A stretch of 34,554 nt of DNA from a bacterium (lineage in GTDB: Bacteria; Desulfobacterota; JAPLJL01): contig JAQTNV010000035.1 in NCBI GenBank assembly GCA_028713675.1, forward strand, positions 1 through 34,554, read 5' to 3'. This document shows, piece after piece, positions 1 through 7,515 of this stretch (position 1 is its first letter; the number at the start of each line of letters is the position of its first letter). A program made the position numbers and the translations under genes. The notes under the pieces are model-generated. The model was given only the letters and a program-made list of their open reading frames with translations, searched no databases and had not been told where the DNA came from.

Positions 1-1028
1 ACGGCATCCCCATCGCCGGGAATTTCCTCCACCAGGAGCTGGCCATCGCCACCGGGGCGGTCGAGGCCATGATCGTGGACGTCCAGTGCATCATGCAGGG
101 GCTCGCCGATCTCTCCCGGTGCTTCCATACCAAGCTGATCACCACCTCCAATAAGGCCAAGATCACCGGCGCCACGCACCTGGAATTCGACGAGCACGAC
201 GCCCTGGCCACCGCCCAGCTGATCGTCCGGACCGCCGTGGAGAATTTTCCCCGCCGCCGGAAGGAGCGCGTGAGCATCCCGAGCAAAACCTGCGGGATGG
301 TCGTGGGCTTCAGCCACGAAACGATCAATTACCTCCTGGGCGGGATGTTCCGGGCGAGCTACAAGCCTTTGAACGACAACATCATCAACGGCCGGATCCG
401 CGGCATCGCCGGCGTGGTCGGATGCAACAATCCCCGGGTCGAGCAGGACTCCGCCCACCTCGCCATGGTCCGCGAGCTGATCAGGAACGACGTGATCGTG
501 CTCTCCACCGGCTGCGGGGCGCTGGCCTGCGGGAAGGCGGGGCTCCTGACCCCCGAGTCGGCCCGGGAATTCGCCGGGCCGGGGCTGGCCGAGGTCTGCG
601 AAACCGTGGGGATTCCCCCGGTCCTGCACATGGGGTCCTGCGTGGACAATTCCCGGATCCTCATGGCCGCCACCGCGGTGGTGAAGCAGGGCGGACTGGG
701 AGACGACATCTCCGACCTCCCGGCCGCGGGCGCGGCCCCGGAGTGGATGAGCGAGAAGGCCATCGCCATCGGCCAATACTTCGTCGCCTCCGGGGTCTTC
801 ACGGTTTTCGGGGTCACCTTTCCGATCATGGGGAGCGAGGGGATGAAAGACCTCCTCTTCAAGCGGATGGAGGAAACCCTGAAGGGAAAATGGGCGCTGG
901 AGCAGGACCCGGTCCAGGGCGCCAAATTGATGATCGAGCACATCGATAAAAAGCGGAAAGCCCTGGGCTTGGATAAATCCAGGGAACGGGTCCTTTACGA
1001 CATGAGCATGAGAAGAGAGCTCGAATAA
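1..1028 (+). CDS. acsA: Ni-dependent carbon monoxide dehydrogenase catalytic subunit (partial, 5' end outside window)
   Basis: This is the C-terminal half of the bacterial CODH (CooS/AcsA family), which interconverts CO2 and CO at a Ni-Fe-S C-cluster and supplies CO to acetyl-CoA synthase in the Wood-Ljungdahl pathway. The frame is open to the window edge; translation from base 3 reads GIPIAGNFLHQELAIATGA, a typical internal CODH segment, so the ATG at 69 is internal and not the start. Cysteines in DVQCIM, VVGCNN, STGCGA and GSCVDN have the order and approximate spacing of the C-cluster cysteine ligands known from the family; the His ligand and the B/D-cluster cysteines would lie upstream of the window. 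The stop is followed directly by a 7-base repeat array and then acsB. Family assignment is firm; the acs role is inferred from the adjacent acsB-acsC-acsE. Confidence 0.96.
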   Translation, partial: GIPIAGNFLHQELAIATGAVEAMIVDVQCIMQGLADLSRCFHTKLITTSNKAKITGATHLEFDEHDALATAQLIVRTAVENFPRRRKERVSIPSKTCGMVVGFSHETINYLLGGMFRASYKPLNDNIINGRIRGIAGVVGCNNPRVEQDSAHLAMVRELIRNDVIVLSTGCGALACGKAGLLTPESAREFAGPGLAEVCETVGIPPVLHMGSCVDNSRILMAATAVVKQGGLGDDISDLPAAGAAPEWMSEKAIAIGQYFVASGVFTVFGVTFPIMGSEGMKDLLFKRMEETLKGKWALEQDPVQGAKLMIEHIDKKRKALGLDKSRERVLYDMSMRRELE

Positions 1029-1142
1029 AAAGGCATAGGGCATAGGGCATAGAGCAAAGAGCATAGAGCAAAGAGCAGAGAGCAAATAGCAAAAGCATTT
1101 TTCATTATTGGACTGCGGTCCGCGGTCGGCGGTCGGCGGTCA
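1029..1142. repeat. 7-base degenerate repeat arrays between acsA and acsB
   Basis: From 1031 to about 1096 the sequence is a run of words of the type GCATAGG/GCATAGA/GCAAAGA with period 7. After a short AT-rich spacer, four GCGGTCN words follow at 1109-1142. The array stops just before the acsB ribosome binding site. The GCGGTCN family recurs at about 14390-14417. Confidence 0.85.
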
Positions 1143-1160
1143 TTCAGCGGAGGAATATAA

Positions 1161-3365
1161 ATGTCCAAGATCATCGCGGCGGCCGCCATCCGGGGAGCCA
1201 ATAAAATCCTGGCCCGGGCCGAGAAGGAATATCAGGAAGCCCTGGAAAAATGGGGGCCCAAGCAGGAGGTCGGGTTCCCCAACACCGGGTATTACCTGCC
1301 CATTATTTACGGGATGCTGGGGATCCCGGTCCAGAAGCTGGACGACATCAGGCCGGTCCTGGACTGGTGCCATCGCCTGACTCCCCCGCCGGTCAAGGAA
1401 ACCCTGAACCTGCCGTACCTGGCCCCGGCCCTGGACGCCGGGATGGGCACCCTTTTCGCCGAGGAGATCATCGAGGCCCTCCGCTACCTGAAAACCCCGG
1501 ATTTCTACCTGCCCGCGGAAGATCCCAAGGAGGGAAAGCTCTGGCTGGGCGCGGCGGATGACGTGATCCTCCGGAAGCGCGGGGTCGAGTTCGTGGACGG
1601 CACCGCCCCCGGGTTCGCCGCCATCGCCGGCGCCGCCCCCAACCCCCAGATCGCCGCGAAGATCGCCCAGGAGCTCCTGGAAAAAAACCTCTATGTCTTC
1701 ATGTGCGCCGATAACGAAGGCCGGCGCTTCTCCGAACAGCTGGTGGAGGCCGGGGTCCAGATCGGCTGGCCCACCCGGCTGGTTCCCTTCGGGCCGGACA
1801 TCTCCGCCGCCGTCTTCGCCCTGGGTTTCGCCACCCGGGCGGCCATGAGCTTCGGGGGGATCAAGCCCGGGGATTTCCGGAAAATCCTGATCTACAACAA
1901 GGACCGGGTTTTCGCCTTCGTCCTGGCCCTCGGTTACGTGAGCGACGAATGGTATGCCACCGCGGCCGGCGCGATCAACTACGGCTTCCCGGTCATCGCC
2001 GACACCCCGATCCCCCAGATCCTGCCCACCGGCATCTGCACCTACGAGCACGTGGTCTCCAACATCCCCCACTCCGAGATCGTGGCCAAGTGCGTCGAGG
2101 TCCGCGGGCTGAAGGTCACCATCACCAAGGTCCCCATCCCCGTGGCTTACGGGGCCGCGTTCGAAGGCGAACGGGTCCGGGGAGAAGATATTTGTCTGGA
2201 ATGCGGCGGGGGTAAAACCCAGGCCGTCGAGTGGCTCACCACCCGCGACATGTCCGAGGTGGAGGACGGCAGGATCGAAATCATCGGTCCCGAGATCACC
2301 GATGTCCCCGCCCCCGCGCGCCTGCCCCTGGCCATCGTGATCGAGGTGGCCGGGAGAAGCATGCAGGACGATTTCGAGCCCATCCTCGAGCGCCAGATCC
2401 ATCACCTCCTCAACTACGCCCAGGGCGTGATGCACATCGGGCAGCGCGATATCGCCTGGATCCGGATCGCCAAGTCCGCCGTGGAAAAAGGCTTCCGCCT
2501 TTCCCACTTGGGGTCCATCCTCCATTCCAAGCTGCACTCCGATTTCGGCACGGTCTTCGACAAGGTCCAGGTCAAGATCTACACCCAGCCGGAAAAGGTC
2601 AAGGAAATCGTCGAAAAGGCCCGGGCGGTCTACCAGCAGAGGGACGAGCGCCTGGCCGGGATGAAGGACGAATCGGTGGAGACCTTCTATTCCTGCACGC
2701 TCTGCCAGTCCTTCGCCCCCAGCCACGTCTGCGTGGTCACCCCCGAGCGCCCGGGGCTCTGCGGGGCCTACAACTGGCTGGACTGCAAGGCCTCGAACGA
2801 GATCAACCCCACCGGGCCCAACCAGCCGGTGATCAAAGGCGAGGTGATCGACCCGGTCTACGGGCAGTGGAAAGGGGTCAATGAATTCGTCCGCAAGGCC
2901 TCCCGGGGCAAGGTGGAGGCGATGGACGCCTACGGGATCATGCGGGCGCCAATGACCTCCTGCGGCTGTTTCGAGTGCATCACCGCGATCCTGCCCCTGG
3001 CCAACGGGGTCATGATCGTGGACCGCGACTTCGCCGGGATGACGCCGAGCGGGATGAAATTCACCACCCTGGCCGGGTCGGTCGGGGGCGGACAGGTGAC
3101 GCCGGGTTTCATCGGGCACTCGAAGTACTTCATCACCAGCCCCAAGTATCTCTCCGCCGAAGGCGGGACCCGGCGCATCGTCTGGATGCCCAAGCGGCTG
3201 AAAGAGGAAATCGCCGAGCGGATGAAAAAACGGGGAGAGGTCCTGGGGATGCCTGATTTTCTCGACCGGATCGCCGATGAAACGATTGGAACCAGCGAAG
3301 AGGAGATCATGTCCTTCCTCGCGGAGAAAAAGCACCCGGCGGTGGAAATGGCGCCCATGCTATAA
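1161..3365 (+). CDS. acsB: CO-methylating acetyl-CoA synthase (ACS, alpha subunit)
   Basis: AcsB condenses CO from CODH, the methyl group from the corrinoid iron-sulfur protein and CoA to acetyl-CoA. The 734-residue length matches the full bacterial enzyme of about 730 residues. The A-cluster is intact: Cys512, Cys515, Cys524 and Cys534 have the family's 3-9-10 spacing for the [4Fe-4S] cubane, and the Cys601-Gly602-Cys603 motif that holds the distal nickel lies in TSCGCFEC. The N-terminal CODH-contacting domain is present (residues 1-310), so this is the long bacterial type and not the short archaeal CdhC type. Start: GGAGG lies 7 bases before the ATG, and the N-terminus MSKIIAAAAIRGA fits the family. 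It is the second acs gene in the cluster, 132 bases after acsA, with a repeat array in the gap. Confidence 0.98.
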   Translation: MSKIIAAAAIRGANKILARAEKEYQEALEKWGPKQEVGFPNTGYYLPIIYGMLGIPVQKLDDIRPVLDWCHRLTPPPVKETLNLPYLAPALDAGMGTLFAEEIIEALRYLKTPDFYLPAEDPKEGKLWLGAADDVILRKRGVEFVDGTAPGFAAIAGAAPNPQIAAKIAQELLEKNLYVFMCADNEGRRFSEQLVEAGVQIGWPTRLVPFGPDISAAVFALGFATRAAMSFGGIKPGDFRKILIYNKDRVFAFVLALGYVSDEWYATAAGAINYGFPVIADTPIPQILPTGICTYEHVVSNIPHSEIVAKCVEVRGLKVTITKVPIPVAYGAAFEGERVRGEDICLECGGGKTQAVEWLTTRDMSEVEDGRIEIIGPEITDVPAPARLPLAIVIEVAGRSMQDDFEPILERQIHHLLNYAQGVMHIGQRDIAWIRIAKSAVEKGFRLSHLGSILHSKLHSDFGTVFDKVQVKIYTQPEKVKEIVEKARAVYQQRDERLAGMKDESVETFYSCTLCQSFAPSHVCVVTPERPGLCGAYNWLDCKASNEINPTGPNQPVIKGEVIDPVYGQWKGVNEFVRKASRGKVEAMDAYGIMRAPMTSCGCFECITAILPLANGVMIVDRDFAGMTPSGMKFTTLAGSVGGGQVTPGFIGHSKYFITSPKYLSAEGGTRRIVWMPKRLKEEIAERMKKRGEVLGMPDFLDRIADETIGTSEEEIMSFLAEKKHPAVEMAPML

Positions 3366-3670
3366 GGAGCATAGGGCATAGAGCATAGGGCATAGAGCAT
3401 AGGGCAGAGAGCATAGCGTAGAGCGAAAAGAGCATAAACGTGAGGCGTAAGGCGCACAGAGCAAAGGGCAAGGAAGCTCAAAGGTCAAAGCTCAAAGGTA
3501 AGAAAAGAAAAAGCTTATAGCACATAGAGCAATAAATAACGTCATTCCGGCGAAAGCCGGAATCCAGGGTTTTCATATGGCTTATTCGTCCTATTCGTCT
3601 TATTTCTCTGACCGCGGCTTGTCCCGAGTTACTGCGAGGGATCGGCGGTCTGTCAATGCAGTGTGCTTAT
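3366..3670. repeat. Repeat-filled gap between acsB and acsC
   Basis: About 320 bases without a gene. 3366-3450 is the GCATAGG/GCATAGA 7-base family, grading into AGCTCAAAGGTCAA words (3470-3500). A REP-like palindrome sits at 3541-3567. A 9-base ATTCGTCCT/ATTCGTCTT repeat follows near 3584-3605, then a copy of the dispersed element containing CTTGTCCCGAG (3616-3643). No promoter or terminator is convincing here. Confidence 0.8.
3541..3567. repeat. REP-like palindrome (GTCATTCCGGCGAAAGCCGGAAT type)
   Basis: The arms ATTCCGGC and GCCGGAAT flank GAAA, forming a perfect hairpin. This palindrome type is widespread in intergenic DNA of many bacteria. Related, partly degraded forms are at about 18578-18664, 25020-25050 and 31408-31460. 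Confidence 0.75.
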
Positions 3671-3685
3671 TAAAGGAGGCTTGAA

Positions 3686-5029
3686 ATGGCTTTGAGCGGA
3701 ATTGAGATCTACAAACTCCTGCCGAAAACCAACTGCAAGGACTGCGGGGTGCCGACCTGCATGGCTTTCGCGATGAAGCTCGCTTCCGGGCAGGCCGAGC
3801 TTTCCCAGTGCCCGCACGTCTCCGCGGAATCCAAGGCCAAGCTCTCCACGGCCGCCGCCCCCCCGATCCGGACGGTCACGATCGGCGCGGGTGAAAAAGC
3901 CGTGAAAGTCGGCGGGGAAACCGTCCAGTTCCGCCATGAGAAAACCTTTTACAACCCCACCGGCATCGCCCTCCGGATCACCGATATTGAGCCGGAGGCC
4001 CAGGTCCAGGCCAAGCTCGAGAACTTCAGCCGCAATGAGTATGACCGGGTCGGGCTCAAGCTCAAGGCCGACCTGGTCCTGGTCGATTGCGAAAGCGGGA
4101 AAGCCGACCAGTTCCAGGCCCGGGTGGAAAAGGTCGCCGGCGCGACCGGCGCCCCCCTCATCCTCCGGGCCGCCGACCCGGAGGTCCTGAAAGCCGGCCT
4201 CGCCAGGATCGGGGACCGGAAAGCCCTGATCGGCCCGGCCACCGCGGAAAACAGGCAGGCCATGGCCGAGCTGGCTAAGAGCAAGTCTCTTCCCCTCCTC
4301 GTCCAGGGAAAGGACCTGGATTCCCTGATCGAGCTCTCCAGCGAGCTCCAGGCCGCCGGGCTCAACGACCTGGTCCTGGACACCGGCACCCGCATTCTCG
4401 GAAAGGCCTTCGAAGAGCAGGTCATCATCCGCCGGGCGGCCATCGCCCAGCAGAACAAGTCCCTGGGATTTCCGACCGTGGTTTTCCCCTGCCTGATGAC
4501 CAAGGATTTAAGGAAGGAAGCCCTCTATGGCTCGGTTTTCATCGCCAAGTATGCGGGGATCGTGGTCCTTTCCGATGTCCCGGGCGAAGTCCTCTTCCCC
4601 CTGCTCCTGGAACGGATGAACATTTTCACCGACCCCCAGCGCCCGATGGCCACCAGCCCCGGCATCTACGAGATCAATAACCCGGCCGCGGATTCCCCGG
4701 TCCTGATCACCGCCAATTTCTCCCTCACCTACTTCATCGTCTCGGGCGAAGTGGAGAACTCCAAGCTCCCGGCCTGGCTGATCGTTCTAAATACCGAGGG
4801 GCTCTCCGTGGTCACCGCCTGGGCCGCCGGGAAATTCTCCGCCGACGGGATCGCCGCCTACGTGAAAAAATGCGGGATCGACCAGAAAGCCCCCAATAAG
4901 CGCCTGGTCATTCCCGGGATGGTGTCGGGCCTCTCCGGGGAGCTGGAGGAAGAGCTGCCGGGCTGGAAAATCATCATCGGCCCGCGCGAAGCGCAGCATA
5001 TAACGCCCTTTTTAAAAGAAATGAAATAA
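3686..5029 (+). CDS. acsC: Corrinoid iron-sulfur protein large (gamma) subunit
   Basis: AcsC, with AcsD, forms the CFeSP that accepts a methyl group from AcsE on cob(I)amide and hands it to AcsB. The N-terminal [4Fe-4S] motif needed for reductive activation is complete: Cys17, Cys20, Cys25 and Cys42. A TIM-barrel domain follows, then a C-terminal corrinoid-binding domain (about residues 330-447). The 447-residue length is normal. Start: AAGGAGG is 7 bases before the ATG and the cysteine motif follows at the usual distance. Its partner AcsD is not encoded next to it or elsewhere in this window, which is unusual because the two subunits are equimolar; acsD is presumably upstream of acsA or at another locus. 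Confidence 0.96.
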   Translation: MALSGIEIYKLLPKTNCKDCGVPTCMAFAMKLASGQAELSQCPHVSAESKAKLSTAAAPPIRTVTIGAGEKAVKVGGETVQFRHEKTFYNPTGIALRITDIEPEAQVQAKLENFSRNEYDRVGLKLKADLVLVDCESGKADQFQARVEKVAGATGAPLILRAADPEVLKAGLARIGDRKALIGPATAENRQAMAELAKSKSLPLLVQGKDLDSLIELSSELQAAGLNDLVLDTGTRILGKAFEEQVIIRRAAIAQQNKSLGFPTVVFPCLMTKDLRKEALYGSVFIAKYAGIVVLSDVPGEVLFPLLLERMNIFTDPQRPMATSPGIYEINNPAADSPVLITANFSLTYFIVSGEVENSKLPAWLIVLNTEGLSVVTAWAAGKFSADGIAAYVKKCGIDQKAPNKRLVIPGMVSGLSGELEEELPGWKIIIGPREAQHITPFLKEMK

Positions 5030-5230
5030 AAAGGGCGTTGGGAGATAGAAGATAGTAGATAGTAGATAGGGCGGAAAATCAAAAGATAGAAGATAGAAGA
5101 TAGAAAAATAAAGATTGGGCAGAAAAATCAGAAGATAGAAGATTGGATAGAGATTTCATTTGCTTTCTATTCCCCCATCTTCAATCTCCGCTTTGGCTTT
5201 TTGCCCATCTCCCATCTCCAATCTCCTGAC
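5030..5230. repeat. GATAGAA / CCATCTC 7-base repeat arrays between acsC and acsE
   Basis: 5035-5140 consists of GATAGAA, GATAGTA and similar words with period 7. 5165-5230 holds the complementary-looking CCATCTT/CCATCTC/CAATCTC words. The array ends about 15 bases before the acsE ribosome binding site. Confidence 0.8.
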
Positions 5231-5250
5231 ATAACAAGGAGGTTATCAAC

Positions 5251-6129
5251 ATGCTTCTAATCGGTGAAAACCTGAACATCATGTCCAAGACCCTGGGGCC
5301 GGCGCTCAAGGAAAGAAAGGGCCAGCCGATCCAGGAGATGGCCAAGTCCGAGGTCCAGGCCGGGATCGATTACATCGACGTGAATATCGGCCCCGCCCGG
5401 AAGGACGGGCCCGATCTCCTGGGCTGGGCGGTGAAAACCGTCCAGGAAGCCGTCACGCTCCCCCTGAGCCTGGACACCACCAACATGGACGCGATGGAAG
5501 CGGGCCTGGCGGCCCACCGGGGCAAGCCCATCATCAATTCCGTCTCGCTTCAGCCCGGCCGGGCAGAACGGCTCCTGCCGCTCGCGAAAAAGTACGGGGC
5601 CTACGTCATCGCCCTCCTCTGGGGGGCGGAAGGCATGCCCCGGGACGAGAACGAGCGGGCCGTGCTGGCGGTGGACTTTCTCCAGAAAGCGGCCGAGTTC
5701 GGGATTCCCAATGAGGATATCCTGATCGACCCGATCATCTCCCCGGTCAGCGTGGAGATCAACCAGGTGAAATCCTGCCTCACGTTCCAGAGCCTGCTTA
5801 CCGATATCGCCCCGGGCTGCGGCTCCACCTGCGGGCTTTCCAACATTTCGAACGGCGCCCCGGGCGAGCTCCGGCACTGGCTCGACAAGACCTATTTCAT
5901 CATGCTCAGGCGCTACGGCCTTTCCTCGGCGATCGTGAATTCATTCGATCAGGAACTTATTGAAATCGCCCGCGGGAAAAAACCGGAGATCGAAAAACTT
6001 ATCCACCACCTGATGGACGGCGAGTCAGTGGACAGGAATCTCCTTTCGGAGACCGAGCTCAAGTATTACAAATCCGCCCGGGTGCTCCTGGGACATACCG
6101 TCTATTCACATCTCTGGTTAGAAGCGTAA
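5251..6129 (+). CDS. acsE: Methyltetrahydrofolate:corrinoid iron-sulfur protein methyltransferase
   Basis: AcsE moves the methyl group from CH3-tetrahydrofolate to the cob(I)amide of the CFeSP. It belongs to the pterin-binding family and folds as a TIM barrel. Visible family motifs are the N-terminal LIGENLNIM, DVNIGP around residue 47, LSLDTTN around residue 73, and GCGSTCGLSNIS around residue 190, which includes the conserved Asn. At 292 residues it is somewhat longer than the roughly 262-residue Moorella enzyme, the extra length being mostly C-terminal. Start: AAGGAGG lies 8 bases before the ATG. It is the last gene of the acs cluster and is followed by a plausible terminator at 6246-6288. 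Confidence 0.95.
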   Translation: MLLIGENLNIMSKTLGPALKERKGQPIQEMAKSEVQAGIDYIDVNIGPARKDGPDLLGWAVKTVQEAVTLPLSLDTTNMDAMEAGLAAHRGKPIINSVSLQPGRAERLLPLAKKYGAYVIALLWGAEGMPRDENERAVLAVDFLQKAAEFGIPNEDILIDPIISPVSVEINQVKSCLTFQSLLTDIAPGCGSTCGLSNISNGAPGELRHWLDKTYFIMLRRYGLSSAIVNSFDQELIEIARGKKPEIEKLIHHLMDGESVDRNLLSETELKYYKSARVLLGHTVYSHLWLEA

Positions 6130-6240
6130 TCAGCGCAGAGGGCAGAGAGCATAGGGCATAGGGTAAAGCGCCCGGCAGAATGTAGGGCAAGGCCTTAGCC
6201 TTGCGTGAATTGTAATTGCCCAATTTATTGGGCTGTTTCG
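6130..6240. repeat. Repeat stretch after acsE
   Basis: It contains GCATAGG words (6145-6165), a copy of the common GGCAAGGCCTTAGCCTTGC palindrome (about 6184-6203), and a short GCCCAATTTATTGGGC hairpin (6219-6234). Confidence 0.65.
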
Positions 6241-6245
6241 TAGTT

Positions 6246-6288
6246 GCCCGATTTATTTATTCTGACAAGGGAAGAATCGGGCTTTTTT
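6246..6288 (+). terminator. Candidate rho-independent terminator of the acs operon
   Basis: The stem GCCCGAT (6246-6252) pairs with ATCGGGC (6276-6282), followed at once by six T. The loop is long (23 bases), which weakens the call, but the position about 120 bases after acsE and the T-run fit. The next gene is convergent. Confidence 0.55.
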
Positions 6289-6354
6289 AAGGAACGCGGG
6301 AATCCAGGTTCTTCGGCTATTCCCCGATGCGCTCTGCTTACTGCATCGAAACGC

Positions 6355-6681
6355 TTACCGGCATTGAAGGATAATGCTGGGATAGGCGTTAAAGAGATGA
6401 CGGCAACCAGGAGGAAACTTAAGCTTGCTTTGTTCCTGGTTCTCCTCTCTTTCGTTAGGGATTGACCGGAGGCAACTTACGATCAGGTTGTTCTTTTCGT
6501 AGTCTTCGTAACCGGTCGCGGCGACATAAGTGCGTTGGCACTCTCTAAACGCGGCCAGGCTCTGATGGTTGCTTGGAATCATGATCACATGGTAGGTCGC
6601 CGGCGCGCAGCCATTTGGATATAAAAACAAAGCGGCCAGGAAAGCTGCGAACAGGATTTTACTTATCCAATAATTTTTCAT
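6355..6681 (-). CDS. Small hypothetical lipoprotein
   Basis: 108 residues. The N-terminus has a lysine, a hydrophobic stretch (residues 8-21) and a lipobox-like end (LFLYPNGC, Cys near residue 25), so it is probably exported and lipid-anchored. The mature part has no recognised domain; it contains three more cysteines and a basic C-terminus. An AGGGG sequence sits about 7 bases before the ATG. It lies downstream of two other minus-strand genes (6857-7402 and ftsH), separated by a 9-base repeat array. Function unknown. Confidence 0.55.
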   Translation of the reverse strand: MKNYWISKILFAAFLAALFLYPNGCAPATYHVIMIPSNHQSLAAFRECQRTYVAATGYEDYEKNNLIVSCLRSIPNEREENQEQSKLKFPPGCRHLFNAYPSIILQCR

Positions 6682-6689
6682 AATAGTCC

Positions 6690-6835
6690 CCTTCTGGTCT
6701 GTCTGGTCTGTCTAGTCTGTCTAGTCTGTCTAGTCTATTTGGTCTGTCTAGTCTATCTGGTCTGTCTAGTCTATCTGGTCTGTCTAGTCTATCTGGTCTG
6801 TCTAGTCTATCTCGTCTATCTAGTCTAGCTGGTGC
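6690..6835. repeat. 9-base tandem array (TCTAGTCTG/TCTGGTCTG), with 18-base higher-order period
   Basis: About 15 units of TCT(A/G)GTCT(G/A) run nearly without interruption. The middle part alternates two unit types, TCTGGTCTG and TCTAGTCTA, giving an 18-base period. It fills the gap between two small exported-protein genes and ends 8-10 bases before the start region of the downstream gene (6681). Confidence 0.9.
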
Positions 6836-6856
6836 TCTAGTGCACCGCTGATCCGG

Positions 6857-7402
6857 CTACCGGTTATCCGCTGCCGGCTGCTTGCTGCCTGTTTTGGGGT
6901 TCACCGAAGAATAGTCATCGACAAAATTATCGATTAAATTATCCAACGTTTCATTTACCCATTCGAGAGCGACATCCTTTTCCCCGCCTCCGATGATCCC
7001 GGATTCCCAGATGGTTGCTCTTGCCACTTTCCTGGGGTCTCGTTCTGATGGGTCATCTTTCCTGAGCTGGACAAAAAAATTGCAGACATAAGTGACATGA
7101 TTCAAAGTAGTATCCACATCCACGTACAGGAACGGCGTGTCTTTCATTTTTTTTCTTTCCGTCTCGGAAATTATTATTATCCCAGCCGGCCTGATCTTGC
7201 GGTCCACTTTATCCATTATTTTTTCTTTGGTTAACTTGAGATCTTTTGCGGCTTGAGAAAGATTTCTAACGACAATTGACATCGATTTGATGCCTTTAAG
7301 CGCCTTGGCCTTAGTTGGATTGGGATCCGCGTAAGAATCATTAACCTTGAATGAAAAAATCATCGTCATTATTAAAATGAACAGGATCGCATTTTTTCTC
7401 AT
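6857..7402 (-). CDS. Hypothetical exported protein
   Basis: About 181 residues starting MRKNAILFILIMTMIFSF, a clear signal peptide probably cut after SYA (about residue 24-25). The mature protein has alternating strands and helices (DVDTTLNHVTYVCNFFVQL, later ALEWVNETLDNLIDNFVDDY) but no domain I recognise. An upstream in-frame TTG at 7408 could add two residues, but GGGAGG lies 6 bases before the ATG at 7402 and would be too close to the TTG, so ATG is chosen. It may share a transcript with ftsH upstream and the small lipoprotein downstream, though repeat arrays separate them. Confidence 0.7.
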   Translation of the reverse strand: MRKNAILFILIMTMIFSFKVNDSYADPNPTKAKALKGIKSMSIVVRNLSQAAKDLKLTKEKIMDKVDRKIRPAGIIIISETERKKMKDTPFLYVDVDTTLNHVTYVCNFFVQLRKDDPSERDPRKVARATIWESGIIGGGEKDVALEWVNETLDNLIDNFVDDYSSVNPKTGSKQPAADNR

Positions 7403-7424
7403 ATTCAACCTCCCGTATCTATTT

Positions 7425-7512
7425 TGGTCTGTCTCGTCTGTCTCGTCTATATGGTCTATTTGGTTTCTCTAGTTCTCTGGTTTATTTGGTTTTGCTGTTT
7501 ACTGCATACTGC
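7425..7512. repeat. 9-base GTCTGTCTC/GTCTATATG-type array
   Basis: Degenerate continuation of the TCTAGTCTG family on the other side of the exported-protein gene, followed by CTGTTTACTGCATACTGCC words of the CTGCTTA 7-base family. Confidence 0.7.
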
Positions 7513-7515
7513 CAA

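Noticed and set aside
859..1098. Minus-strand open frame rich in YALCSLL repeats as a heptad-repeat protein
   Set aside because: It results from the 7-base intergenic array read in a frame that lacks stops and continues into the antisense of acsA; no ribosome binding site.
1140..3335. 731-residue minus-strand frame opposite acsB
   Set aside because: Antisense shadow of the well-supported acsB gene, caused by GC-rich third positions; its composition (Gly, Asp, His rich) is typical of shadows.
6244..6465. 73-residue plus-strand frame after acsE
   Set aside because: It runs through the terminator and is antisense to the small lipoprotein gene; no ribosome binding site.
6690..6835. CRISPR array
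   Set aside because: Units of 9 bases are contiguous without unique spacers, and no cas gene is near.
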